From: Climacium dendroides
Lineage: Eukaryota > Streptophyta > Bryopsida > Hypnales > Climaciaceae
Assembly (NCBI GenBank): GCA_950106755.1
Contig: OX467084.1
Coordinates: 7,254,001-7,318,000, forward strand
Reading direction: 5' to 3'
Length of the DNA stretch: 64,000 bases
This document shows, piece after piece, positions 45,431 through 57,572 of this stretch (positions are counted from its first letter, which is position 1; every line of letters starts with the position of its first letter). Both the position numbers and the translations under genes were made by a program. Under the pieces are notes generated by a model that was given only the letters and a program-made list of their open reading frames with translations, did no database searches and was not told the origin of the DNA.

Positions 45431-47669
45431 GTTCGCTGAGTTAATAAGTTCGGTGGAGTGCTGGATCGGTGATGCGCCTGCTTTCGAGTAGGCCGCGCTG
45501 GGAGAGCGTACGTGACAGGGTAGGGGATTGAGTAATTCATTGGGCGCACAGTCGAGGGGAATGATTGATTTGGTTCTTAGATAGCATTGATTGGGACGGA
45601 GCCAGTCTTTATCATTGGTTGGAATTTCTCGTTCTGCTTTAATACATGGAGGTATTCATATTGGATGCTTATAGATGGCTGAGCAGCGCAAATTGTCTGC
45701 CGCCTGTCTGCTCTATTGCATGTCTAGTTGCGTAGTCGCCGAAGTGTACGTATTCCTACGTTTCAGCATCTTGCAATACAGCTGTATTTTTTATTAACAC
45801 CATTGCCAGTCGCATTTTCTTCCAGACTTCCATTGAGTAGTTCAGTAATTCATGACGTGTGGAATTGGTTGATTGAATGCTCAATGTTTTTCTGCCTGAT
45901 TCGAGGGTAGGATTTCAAGATGTTGAAACGTTCTGGTAGTTGTATAGAAGAGCTCTAGATGCAATGTCTGCGGTTACGTTTTGTGTATTTGTAACCCCTG
46001 TATCTCCACACTCGTGGAAATGATGTTTTCTTTAAGAACTTTCACTTTTCCAGACGCTCGCCTTAGTGATGAGAGTAATTTTCTCTTCAACACGCCTCTT
46101 TAATGAAAACTTTATGACTTTGCATGCTGTTTTCCACCTCAACTACGATTCGTCAAGGCGAAATGAGGTGAGATGCTGTTACGAAAATGCTGTTACGAGG
46201 TCAGTATGATGGATGGAGACTGGATTTGTACGCTGCCAGTGTGCAGACCTTCAGTGTCTTCTCCAAGACGGTAGTCCAATGTATCATGCTTACATTCACT
46301 TCTGAAAGGTCCTTGGATCCGAGCATCCCACATTTCTGATAAGGACATATCCGAAGGTCGTTCTGGTTCCTACGCAGTGGGGAATGATCAATCACCATTC
46401 AATAGAATAGCGAAGTTTCAAGAGATCTAGATCTGTGCCAGTCCTAGTTTGTTGAGGTCCGTGTAATTTAATGGCACAATTTTGCTGCTTGAAACAGGCT
46501 ATTTTAATGAATACAACCATGTTAGTAAATGATTGTCCTTTCCCCCGCACAACCGCTGCTCTGCTACTTCCCCCGGAAAAAGTTGGCAGCAAATGGTCGG
46601 TGCTCTGTTCTAATGATTCAAATTTCAAATGCGCGGCTACTTAGCCCGTAAACGTTGAGAAAGGTCATTTGGGGCTTAAAACTTTAGTTTTTGATTTCAA
46701 GTGCTCTCGAATTAAACTAGAACTCTTACGGTATTCATTGGTTCTCTAGCTTCATAAATCAATTGAATCAGGCCACTGACGTCAGTTTTTGTTGACCTAT
46801 TTTGAATCATTGGAAAAACTCGATCATGTGCTCATGTTGATAAAAACTTGTGTTTGGGGCTTCACTTTGGTATGAACTATAATGTCCAAATAGAATATTC
46901 TGTAAATATTGATATCAAAGAGGAGAAAATGACCCCACGGAAACGGGAAAACGCATTGTACGTGTCAGGGTCAGAATCTTGGATGAGGTACTGCGTTTTC
47001 CAAGTGCCATAACCGTGGCATTCAACTGTGTACAAACTGGGTCTGAGGTTTCAGAACGGCATCTGATAATGTGCCAATCTTTGGAAACTTTGCCAAAATT
47101 TCATACACGGTGCTAGCATTCAGTGACTTCGAATTCTGGTGCGCTAGGGCCCTGAAGGAACCGCCGGGAATCAGTTTCAAATTATGGAGATTGTGTCAAC
47201 TCCTCTTGTCTTTTTAATGACGAGCATCTTGAAGCAACATAGATGGACATTAATTCTCAAATACGAGTAAGAAATGTGATTACTGAATAGGTGCACCGTC
47301 GGTTTCTCGCTTCCAGATCTCAAGAGAATTGAGGATTCAGTGTGTATTTCCATGAGTACATTTGCATCCGGAGTTCGTGTATAAATAGTGTTGACGGCGA
47401 TGCAATGTACCTGACATCTTAGTTAAATTATTACTAATACCAGAACTGAATTTTGTAACTTAACAACTGTAGCCTGTGATTGGGTGAGTTTGGATTCACG
47501 CGGGAATCCCATTGATAGAAATTAGGATAATGTGCTCAATCTAGAGCACTCAATAAACTGAGTCCGTATCAGTTTTGCAAGAGAAAAATCATGGATTGTT
47601 TTTCTTTAAGTTTTTTGGGGCCATTCACACAAGATGTTTGCAAAGAGATCATGCTCAGACATATTAACC
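45431..47669. other. 3' flank of expansin 2, nothing supported
   Basis: Moderate-GC sequence to about 46650 with short unrecognised ORFs (45728-45910 +, 46201-46398 -, 46392-46628 -). It probably includes the 3' UTR and spacer. After 47600 it becomes AT-rich repeat-type DNA. Confidence 0.35.
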
Positions 47670-47860
47670 CTTAACCCTTCATCGCCTAAGGCCCAAACAT
47701 GCTTAAAAGCATCTTGCCTTTGCAAGTGTTAAAAGTCTAAATTTCAGTAAGGTATGAAAATCTTAACCATACAATCTTGTTGTGTGCATGTTGTAGATGG
47801 TGTGGAACAAATTTAAGGTCATTTGACTATAGAGATTGAAAGATTATAATGTTTTAGTGT
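47670..47860 (-). repeat. R1-related terminal fragment, inverted
   Basis: It opens with ttaacccttaacccttcatc and cctaaggcccaaa, then reverse-complement R1 words (aaccatacaatctt, gtcatttgactatagagattgaaag). Diverged, and only one end is present. Confidence 0.4.
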
Positions 47861-49540
47861 TGGAAAAAGGTGCTGAAATTTTCTTAAAAACACATTTGGA
47901 GGTGAAATTCGATTTCAAAACCTACTCAAATGAAAAAACTTCAAACTACCAAGTGATTCAAAACCATAATATAAACACTTTGGTGAAAAATCTTGGCTAA
48001 AATGGTCCATAAAATGTGACAAATCTTGGCTAAAATGGTCCATAAGAACACCAGTAAATCCCTAAATCATTTCCTAGAGATAAGTTTCAATTTCTTAATT
48101 GTTCTGAGAAGTAGTAGAAACTCTAATTGTTAGCATGTAGATTTTAAAAATTCATGATGGACTAAAGCAAGGCCTATACAACAAAAGTAAGGTATTTTGG
48201 AGATGAAATCATGCTAGGAATCCAACATTAAAAATGTTTTACCAAGATTTTTTTTCATGTAAAAGATTTTTTGGTCATCAATAATTAAAGGAGATAGCAA
48301 GGTTTTAGTCTCTTTCAAATGTGCAAAGTAAAATTATGAATCAATACATCTTTTATAGGGTTCTATGAGACATTAGGAAAAAATTGAACCCACAAAGAGG
48401 CCTTGAGTTTTTTTACTAATTTTTATACTAATTGAATGAATATGAAAGTGGCTACATCCTCATTAAAACCACCACTTGGCGTGTGCTCCATTCTTCATGA
48501 TGGAACCATCATGAGATTTATAAGATCATGGAGATGGATTAGATAATGATGACAAATTTTTGAATTTATCATGCAATTCATAGTTCAATTAATGAGTTGA
48601 GAACGCTCTTCCCACATAAATTTATGAGATCATGGAGATTGATTGAATAATGACGATGAATTTTTGAATTCATCATGCAATTATTGGTCCAATTAGTGAG
48701 TTGTGACTTGAGAGGGCTCTCTCCACCCAAGCTTTTGTATTATGAAGCAGCCTCATTGGGGATTCAATTTTTTCCTAATGAATTTCATAAACATTTCTAG
48801 AATCTTTTGAATTATAGAAGATCTTCTTTTGGATAGTCAATTGCTCATACCAACAATGAAAAATTTCTAGATATTATCCAAATTATGGTAAAATTTCACT
48901 AAAATTATGAAACCTTATTTTTTACTAATAATGTGTTTTAAAAAGTTCAAGGTGTTTAATTTTGACATCAAAATGTATCCAAATTGGCGAGAATCATTAG
49001 AAAAAGAATGAATCCTCCAAGGGTCTGTTTTGTAGTGTAAAGATCCTCCAAACTTTAAGCCCTAATTTTTCTTAAAATGGGAAGTGATTCACACTTTTGT
49101 AAATGAAGCACTTTCAAAGCCTGTGATCAAGCACTTCTATGAATCACTTAGGCTCCCCTACTTTTCTAAGCTTAGCCAAGCTTCCAAGGGGGCACAACTT
49201 AGCGCTATCACTTTCAAAAGCATTTTTTGTCAAAATCAAATTTGCAAGTCTTCAGAATAAAACTCTGAATAGAGATTTGGAGCTATTCACTTTAGATTAA
49301 TTAATACATGGGCCTATCAAGTTGTTACAATCAAACTCGGAAGTCTTCAAAATAAAACTGAAAATAGAGATTTGAAATTGGGAAGTTGAAATTATTTGTG
49401 CCTACATGGTGGCACTTATGCCAACGTGGATATTGTTTTTTTTAAGTACTAGTAGTAAGAAAACTCATAGCCCCTTAGAGGGTTCAATTTATTCCTAATG
49501 CTCTAATTCTAACAAAATTGGAAAATATTTATAGAGTTGA
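47861..49540. other. AT-rich intergenic DNA with a local duplication
   Basis: A 90-100 bp segment is duplicated at about 48516-48610 and 48624-48715 (tatgagatcatggagat, gaatttatcatgcaatt, agttgagaacgctctt-ccac). Adjacent lines also repeat ttggctaaaatggtccata at 47993 and 48029. No gene. Confidence 0.5.
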
Positions 49541-49665
49541 CACTAGAAGAAACCCGCGTTTAACTTGACGGATTTTTTTGGACGTAATTTTTGACATAAA
49601 AACATGAAATTGTAACATGATGTGCAAAAAAAATCCGTCAAGTTAAACGCGGGTTTCTTCTAGTG
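49541..49665. mobile_element. mini-CACTA MITE, 125 bp, with TGA target duplication
   Basis: Arms of about 39 bp, CACTAGAAGAAACCCGCG... and its exact inverse ending CGCGGGTTTCTTCTAGTG, enclose a short loop. TGA flanks both sides (49538-49540 and 49666-49668). The 5'-CACTA terminus and 3-bp duplication fit the CACTA superfamily. Confidence 0.9.
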
Positions 49666-49785
49666 TGACTAGCATTCTAAGAGCATATGAAATTGGAACA
49701 AGGTTGAAGCAAGGTCATACACCTTTTAAATAATCTAAACTAGTCAATTTCTTCAAGAAAAGTAAACTTCAATAATTGGATTTTT

Positions 49786-49963
49786 CACTAGAAGAAATCT
49801 ATGTTATTCTAGATGATGTGTTTTGTTAAATCTAACACAATTGCATAGGAAATAACACAAATTCAAAAAATTGTGATTGAAATAATGTTGAAATTGTATT
49901 ATTTTTAATACAATTATGTTGGATTTAACAAAAAAACATCAACTAGAGCAACGCAAATTTTAA
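49786..49963. mobile_element. related CACTAGAAGAAA MITE, ~178 bp, right end decayed
   Basis: The left end CACTAGAAGAAATC shares its first 12 bases with the 49541 element. Inner arms gtgttttgttaaatctaacac and gttggatttaacaaaaaaacatc are inverts. The right end lacks TAGTG. Confidence 0.65.
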
Positions 49964-50227
49964 TATTTACACCATATTTTAATATTTAGACCATATTATT
50001 GAAATCTGAGGCTAGTTTTTCGCAACTTTTTTGCAATGGTAAAGGAGGGGATCCCTTGGCAAAAAAACGGTCTTTTGAATCTAATGGCACAATCCATTTA
50101 TGATTTAGAATCCTTCTCCAAAAATTAAAAGTTTGGCCTAGCATAAAAATATAAAATCTTGAAAATTAGATGAAAATCTTGTAATGATTACATTACTACT
50201 AGGTAATAAAGAGGGAGAGAGCCCTTA

Positions 50228-50228
50228 A

Positions 50229-50257
<29 letters not shown>
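50228..50257. repeat. (AT)n microsatellite
   Basis: About 30 bp of alternating A and T. Confidence 0.9.
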
Positions 50258-50259
<2 letters not shown>

Positions 50260-52218
50260 CAACCTTCTCCTTCTCAAACCACCCCTTATTTGTATTTTGA
50301 TCTGATTGGGTTCATTTTAGTGGATTTTTTGGCCATTGAGCCAAACTTGCCAAACAGAGTTTTAGGAGCAATTTTTACTTCATTGCTTATATTTTGAAGC
50401 TAGTTTTGAAGGAAATTGTGGTCCTTTCAAACCTTGCATTATCTTGGGTTTCCAAATCTTGTTTTGTACTAATTTTTGGTGTTAATTATCTCGTATTATC
50501 CTTTATATAAACCCTAAAGAAAGTCCCCCCCCATATATGCTAATTGTAAGGGCCCTCTAGTAACTTGTTTAAGTTTTGTACCCATTTTTTGGTGGGAATT
50601 TCTTATAGAAAAATCTTCCAAGAGACTGTGGATTGTGGAATATTAACAAAGTATTGGTATTTATGTGTATTAAGTGGTAACATCTACTAACTTGACTCTT
50701 TCCAATTAGATTTAGTGTTTTTTCTTGGTTATCAAGTTACAACAAAGCTTTGATTTCTCTATATGTTAACTTCTAGGTTCTTTTTAGAAAACCTAAAGTA
50801 TTTCAAAGTTTTGCTTGTTATACCTTCCACATCCTCAATTCTTTTTACAAAATATCACTTAGTACTCCTCTATTATTAATTAAGGTAGAAATTGGCAACA
50901 ACTTTCTTTCCCTTATTCATTGAGAATATAGCCACATATTGAAGTGGCCAAGGTTAAAAATTGAGAGGTTAGATTTCCTTTTTTTATCCAAGTCCCCAAT
51001 CAAGTTTAAATTCCAAATCCCCTAGTTAGCACCCACAAATTAGTTTAACCCCTCAATGCTTGAGCCTAAATGGGGTGTTGGAGTCATTGTTTGGGACTTG
51101 CGTACTACGGAATCTGTTGTGGGAAATCTACATCATTTTTTGCAATTTCACCACTAATTTGCATTTACAATTGAGTCTTCTACAAGTTGGAACAAGTTTC
51201 GCCTCATTTCAGGGTGAGTGCAAGAAAGACTCACCAGTTTTCGTAGTGTTTTGCTTAGTACCTAGTTTCAGCAACTCAGTACTATAAGTACTACAATACT
51301 GTACTGCAGAATTGGAAATTATTGTGGACCGTTAATAAATCTGCAGATTGAGGTTACAATTGACAAGTGTCTAGCTACTGTACAATGCATTGCTTCAATA
51401 TTTTCCAAGGAATTTTGACATTGGCCCCATTTGTTGCCTTATAGGAGTATTACCAAATACTAGATGTTGTCTTATAGTACTGTTGTAGCCTAGGGTCCCA
51501 GTTTCTCACTGAAAATAGTGAAGTCCACTTTTAAATATTTAGAAAAAAAAAAAGAACCATTATTTTAAAAAATAAAAAATGGCCATTTTGATAGACTTTG
51601 TCCTCATTACATTTCACCCGCCCCCTCCAAAAAAAATCATCTATATTGTTCAAAATGGCGCGCGCAAGTGACCTTTATTTGAGCGCTCCTGATGCACTTG
51701 AAATTGAGTTTTCTTTAAAATCTTTTGGTAGGATCATGCAAATACATTATAGAAAGAGCCCATAAAAATTTCAGCTCAGAACACTACAAGGGGAATTGTG
51801 TCCAAAATGACAGAATTTCGTCAATTCCTCTGTCAATTAGGAGGGTCTGATTCCACTCAATTTGGACACTCCATTGACAAGATTCTGTCAATCACAGGAC
51901 AAAATTTGGTTGCAAAATCAATACTTTGTCACTCCATTGATAAAAATTTAATCAGATGACTAAAATACTTTTAAATCAAATCATTTTAAATGAATAAATT
52001 TTTATTTTTTTTTATCATCTCTCAAGAATATTTACCAAAACAAAATAAAATCCCGTAGATAATTTATTTACTAAATTACTTCACTCCATGAATCATTTGT
52101 ATTCAGTGTTGAGAATGGGGAAGAGAAGCTCCTTATATACATACACATATGGAGGTAGGAGGTCAACCAATCCATATGGGATATATGAATTGTTGAAGTT
52201 GTGAGGGCTCGTAGTAAA
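50258..52218. other. AT-rich intergenic DNA, nothing supported
   Basis: The ORF at 51060-51287 (+) is unrecognised. tttaacccctcaatgc at 51045 resembles an R1 left end without the matching interior. Confidence 0.35.
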
Positions 52219-52617
52219 GTTAGAAACCCGAAATTTTGTATTAAAAGTGCAATTTCAGACCTCATTTAAGCATAGTAGAGTGTCTTTTTTTAAGAAACTT
52301 TAAACTAAGACTAGTTAGAATATACATTGAAGTTTCAATTACAAAAACTCCTTTTGACATTTCAAGTTTTCAATGAAAAGTTATGGACCGATTTCAAAGA
52401 GTATTTTGAAAAAATATAATAAGAACAATTTCAAACACCTCTTTGAAATTACATAACTTTTGATTTAAAGCTCAAAATGTCAAAATTATTTTTGTATGAA
52501 AAACTTTAGTTCATTTTCTAACTAATATTAGTAAAATGTTTTATGAAAAAACACATTATACTATGCCTAAATGAGGTCTGAACTCCTATATTTAACACAG
52601 AATTTTGGGTTTCTGAC
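52219..52617. mobile_element. palindromic MITE, ~400 bp
   Basis: The left arm gttagaaacccgaaatttt ... ttcagacctcatttaagcat is inverted at the right as atgcctaaatgaggtctgaa ... aattttgggtttctgac. The arms span roughly 90 bp each and are diverged. A second inner inverted pair (tttcaaagag / ctctttgaaa) sits near the centre. No clear target duplication. Confidence 0.7.
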
Positions 52618-54937
52618 TGAAAACATTAATAGTAACTTGAATATTTTTTTAATTATTAGTTCCAACATTTAAAATATATCCTATAATAGGCCTCATGTTA
52701 TTACTAAATTAATCACTAGTGAAGTATCCAAGGTTGGCCTCTTTAGCAAACCATAAAGCATAATCATCATTCTAGCTTCTAAAGATATTTTAACACTAAT
52801 TGGTCCAAAAAAAAACTTTAAATGAGTTTTTTTTAAGTTATTTTGACTTAGTTCCTTACATAGGTACTATTTCAAATCATAACATTTCAAAAACAGTGAT
52901 TTTTTTTTCTACTTTCAAATTAATTATTGTTTTTTGAAGTTTGTAAAGGGAAAAGGTATATAATATCAAAACAAAATTCTACATAAAAAACAAATTGAAA
53001 ACACTGGAAGATATTAGCCTAAAATGGTTCTAAAAAGCCTAAGAGAGTCCACATGGGCTTTTTAATTTCCTCATTTTCTTCAAATCATGTAAGATATGAA
53101 AAAAGAAGAGATATAATGGGCAACTGTCATATAAGCTTCTTAGGGGGATTATTCAGCTTCAAAATTTTTAAAAAAATAAAAAAGCTCTAAAAATAGTTTA
53201 TTTATAGAAAGTAAAAATTTATTTTTCAACACTAAAGCTATGTAATTTGGATGTCTTGTAATTGTAGATTCAATAAAATTCTAAAGTTTTAAAAGAACAT
53301 TGTATTTGAATATTGAATATTTGAAATCTACTTTTGTAAAACTTTTAAATTTTGAATGAAATGGGAAGGTAAGAATCGGATATAGGTTGGTGATATTATA
53401 AGCATTGTACAAGAAAATTGTACTTTGTGCTCAATTATCTTCCACATATGCAAATTAAAATACTTTGAACATTTTTCCCAAACTTTCAGAAGTGGCATTA
53501 AATCAAGTACTTTACCTTACTTGCACCTATAGTCTAAAAGTTTATGACAACAAACTCTGCAAGATGTGCATATAGTGTAGCTAGCAAGAAGTATAAGACC
53601 CCACTATGTCACCCAATTTTTGATCTATTAAAGTGATAGGGGAAATGACCTTGGAACTAAACATTATAAAACCCTTCAACTTCATTTGTTTCTATTTTGT
53701 GACTATATATATATGCTTGAAATTTTTATGTTTAAAAAAAATGTAAACACATGTCTTATATAAAATTATCAACCAGAAGATTTTCAGATTTTTTGTAAAC
53801 AATAGAAACTATTGTAAATTTTTAAGGATAACATGAAGAAAACTCATATCAAATACTAAATATGCCTTCATGATTGGGTATTTCTAGTAGTTCAAAATAT
53901 CATGGAGTATAAATATTTATTGTATATTTCTATAATTATAAAGTTTAAAAAATTATAGTTAATTACAATTCAAAGTTCAAATTACAAAACTATTCAATTT
54001 CAGGATTTTCCTAATTTTTAAGTTGGAGTAGAAATCACATTTCATTAACTTCACTTCATTAGTGGGGCCTAAGATCACTTTTAAAATCAAATTCACTCTA
54101 AGTGGAAGGAACTTGATGATGCCAAAATACAATACCCAACAATCTATGAATTGAGCATCTTCTTATGTAGAAAAGTTAAAATATATCATAATGAGGAATA
54201 TAATTCAAGCAACTCCCATAGAAATTGAAATTGAAATTTATTACTTTTCATTCAATAGGCTTTTACAAAAGCTTCTAAAGAACGCAAAACATGTTTTCAA
54301 GCATTTCATGGTCAATCATAAAATCTTTGAGCACCCCGAAATTGGTTGACAAATAACTTTGAAGTGCAAGAAAAATCAATGCACCTATTCATCTATAAAT
54401 TTGATCACTTTTTGTTGACAACTTTGGTGATAAGATTTGACCTTCCAAGGTATGGTTAAGTTAAGAGCCCCTATTTGTGCTACGGGACTATTTGAGCCAC
54501 TTTGTAGTCACTTTCTATTAGGAGTATGCATTTCAAATTTTGAAATGTACTTATTTATACCTAATAAAACCACTAAGGTGGTTTCTAAATTGTGGCCCAA
54601 ATAGGATCTTATACCTTAACCCTTTAGAGCTTCAACATCTCAAATCTAATTGATGAATAGAGAGGTAGTAGGGGATTTTTTTATCACAAAATTTTTCATT
54701 CATTCCAACCAATGTTTGAATTTTTTTTTAAACTTACTTTGTCATGAATTTGATGAAATTGAGGTAGATAATATATATTTATAAAGATGTAAGCCAAAAT
54801 ATGAAAAAATGTAAGAAAGGAGGAAGGTGCTAAGAGGTTAAATTTTGATGAATGGAATCCTCTTTCTTGCCAAATGGGCTTTCACATTAAGAAAAGTATC
54901 CCCCTATTGCAACAATATTGTTTTAATACTTGAACAA
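52618..54937. other. AT-rich intergenic DNA, nothing supported
   Basis: No ORF with a recognisable motif and no well-bounded repeat. Confidence 0.4.
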
Positions 54938-55290
54938 TCATACTACTAAAATCATAAGTCCCTTTGTAATATCACAAATGCTACCATTAATACTAGGGGC
55001 TCGTGCTTGCTATGCTACGCATTCATTGTATCACATATTAGTAAAAATTTGATATATTTGAATAGAATGCATGATAATGATTTTGATAAGTCTTTAAAAT
55101 AATTATTTTAAATATTTTATAAAAATATTTTCAATCATGCATACATATAAATCATATTTTCACACAATGTGATATTACTGAAATAGAATAGTAGTTCACA
55201 ATCACCTCTATAATATCACTTTTTACAAGGGTGATATTATAGAAATAATATAGTCGTTACAATTGAGGTGATATTAAAGAAGATCAATAT
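54938..55290 (+). repeat. R5 dispersed repeat, copy 2
   Basis: Near-identical in order and wording to 5599-5946, including taatactaggggctcgt, tatcacatattagtaaaa and gtgatattatagaaataata. It ends about 680 bp before the psbP start codon. Confidence 0.65.
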
Positions 55291-55443
55291 GGTGATAAAG
55301 CCAAGAAAAGCAATGGAATTGCTACCTTTAGTAATTTTTATTTGAAAATTTATTGAAATTTTTGCTCTGCATTCTATCTAATACATAAAAATTTCTAATG
55401 AAATTTTAATGATGAATACATAACATAGCAAGCGCTAACCACT

Positions 55444-55565
55444 AGTAGAATACTAAAAACATATTGTTGCAATACTACAATAATATATTTCCAATGGATA
55501 GAGTACACCCTCCATTGAAATTGTATTGTTGCAGTATTGAAACTGCATGTTTTTAGTACTCTACT
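55444..55565. mobile_element. palindromic MITE in the psbP upstream region, ~122 bp
   Basis: The arms agtagaatactaaaaacat and atgtttttagtactctact are inverts, and the inner tattgttgcaatact / gtattgttgcagtatt words also mirror each other. A short extra hairpin (cagtattgcaacaatactg) lies just to the right at 55580. Both lie within 530 bp of the psbP ATG. Confidence 0.7.
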
Positions 55566-55967
55566 GTTCAAGCATTGAAACAGTATTGCAACAATACTGT
55601 TGCAATGGGGGGCTTTTTCCCGATGCAGTTCTCCCTCACTGATCAGTTCCCCATCCATTTTACCGGGAAATTCACAATTCTCAGGGGACCGGTGGGGACC
55701 TCGCCCTGGACCGGGACCCTCCTCCTGAACCGGGACCCCAACACCGTGGGCCACGCATCGGGCCCCAGTCGTTCCCTGTCCAACGAGCTTCCAGTGGATA
55801 ACGCCTTCCACCCAATCCACACATTTGCCATCGCCCCTTCTCCAATTGTGTCCGTCACTCTCCACGCTCATCGTCCCCACAATCACCCCTCGCCCTCCCC
55901 TCCCCGGTTGAATTTCCCCAATCACAGCCGTCGTAGCAGGGCAGCAAGCAGTAAGCAAGCACCAGCT

Positions 55968-57572
55968 ATGGCGTGCACCATGTCATCCGGTCTGGCGATG
56001 TCGTCGCTGGCGTCGTCCAAGAGCGCGATCTCGGGGACCTCTGTGACTGCGTCTCGTGTCGTTGCTGCCCCTGTCGCAGCCAGGAGCTTCGTCGTGAAGG
56101 CGTCCAAGGGCGAAGACAACAACAGCGAGGCCGTGAGCCGTCGCATGGCGCTCGCATTGGTGGCGGGGGCTGTCGCGGCTGGGTCGCGGATTGCGCCGGC
56201 CAATGCTGCTTATGGCGAGAGTGGTGAGTCGGAAATTGGATTTCGCGTGGGTGCCGTGTTGGGTTTTGTGGGATTTGGAGGCTATGGCAATTGTTGGAAT
56301 GTAGTGCAGGGGCTTAGCTTTAATTGGTTTCGTGTTTTGGAGATTGATGCTGGGTTTGATGGATTCGGTGCATTTTGTTGTTGGCAGCCAATGTGTTCGG
56401 TAGTCTTAAGCCACAGACGGGATTCACCCCCTTCACTGGCAATGGCTTCAGCTTGGACATCCCGTCCAAGTGGAACCCCAGCAAGGAGAAGGAATTCCCC
56501 GGCACCGTGTTGAGATACGAGGACAACTTCGACTCCACCACCAACATGTTCGTGTCCATCACCCCCGCCGCCAAGGGCTCCATCACTGACTACGGACCGC
56601 CTGAGAAGTTCTTGGAAGAGGTAGGTCTTCCATGATTAATCCCTAATAGAGCTTGACAACCAGTTAACACAAAGAATCGCTTGACAATTTGAAGTGAACG
56701 ATACGTATTGTCAAGCGCAGCTTAATAATGTTTGAATTTGAAGTGATCGAAATGAATTATCAAGCTCTGTGAGCTTAGGACTGTTTGAATGTCAAGGGAA
56801 GGTATGCATTGTGAAGCAAAGCTTTAAAATGTGAAGTATGTAGTGTATGTATGTATTATTATTAGTCCGTGGTATGTGTTATGCAGCTCACCTCACGAAT
56901 GTTTGAATTTGAAGTAAATGATGTATATTGTAAATACTGCTTAACGATATGAATAGAACAATACGTAGTATAAGGCAGAGCTTAAGAATGTTCGATGTGA
57001 ATTGCTCAATATGTATTGTACGGTGCAGCTTACAAATGTTTGAATGTGAAGTGCTTTGTATGTACTATGAACCAAGTGAATGTGAAGTGTGATGTAAATC
57101 ACATTTTCAGAGCCTCTGAAATGTGGATTGCTTAGTATGTACTATGAACTAAGCTTAGGATGTTTGAAAGCGAATTGCCGATGTATTGCAAACTTCAGCT
57201 TTAGAATATGAAGTGAAAGATTTTTGCGTGAACTGATTGATGCGCGATTCTACCATCCAGGTCTCATACCTGCTCGGAAAGCAGAGCTACTCAGGAAAGA
57301 CACAGTCTGAGGGCGGCTTCGCGAACGACGCCGTGGCCACCGCATCCGTGCTGGATGCCGGCGTGGCGACCGTGAATGGCAAGCCTTACTACAAGTTGAG
57401 CGTGCTCACCCGCACCGCCGACGGAGACGAAGGAGGCAAGCACCAGCTCATCGTTGCCACCGTCAAGGACGGTAAGTTGTACTTGTTGAAGGCGCAAGCT
57501 GGAGACAAGAGATGGTTCAAGGGGGCGAAGAAGTTCGTCGAGGGAATCTGGAACTCGTTCAACGTGGCTTAG
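55968..57572 (+). CDS. psbP: photosystem II extrinsic protein PsbP (OEE2, 23 kDa), three exons: 55968-56223, 56388-56620, 57261-57572
   Basis: PsbP stabilises the manganese cluster and retains Ca and Cl at the lumenal face of photosystem II. The spliced product is 266 aa. Residues 1-45 form a Ser/Ala-rich stromal transit peptide. Residues 58-80 are a thylakoid signal with twin Arg (R58-R59), a hydrophobic core and ANA|AYGES, so Tat import and cleavage after A80 are expected. The mature chain of 186 aa has the family blocks [51 protein letters not shown] and [14 protein letters not shown]. Introns are GT-AG: GTGAGT...GGCAG (164 bp, phase 1) and GTAGGT...TCCAG (640 bp, phase 0). The frame is open upstream of 55968, but this ATG gives a normal-length transit peptide. 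The leader is GC-rich and lacks an obvious TATA box. Exons are intact, so the gene is probably functional. Confidence 0.96.
56670..57225 (+). repeat. degenerate minisatellite filling psbP intron 2
   Basis: Roughly eight to ten diverged units of about 55-65 bp recur: gat-atgtattgt-aag, then gcagcttaa-aatgtttgaa, then tttgaagtg. Examples start near 56690, 56815, 56925, 57005 and 57150. Unit boundaries are approximate. Confidence 0.65.

Noticed and set aside
55575..55967. N-terminal extension of the psbP frame from an upstream ATG
   Set aside because: It would add about 131 residues without transit-peptide character; the 55968 ATG gives the usual PsbP precursor length.
55395..56203. Minus-strand ORFs of 187, 93 and 71 codons over the psbP leader and exon 1
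   Set aside because: They are shadows of the GC-rich leader and exon; psbP on the plus strand is unambiguous.
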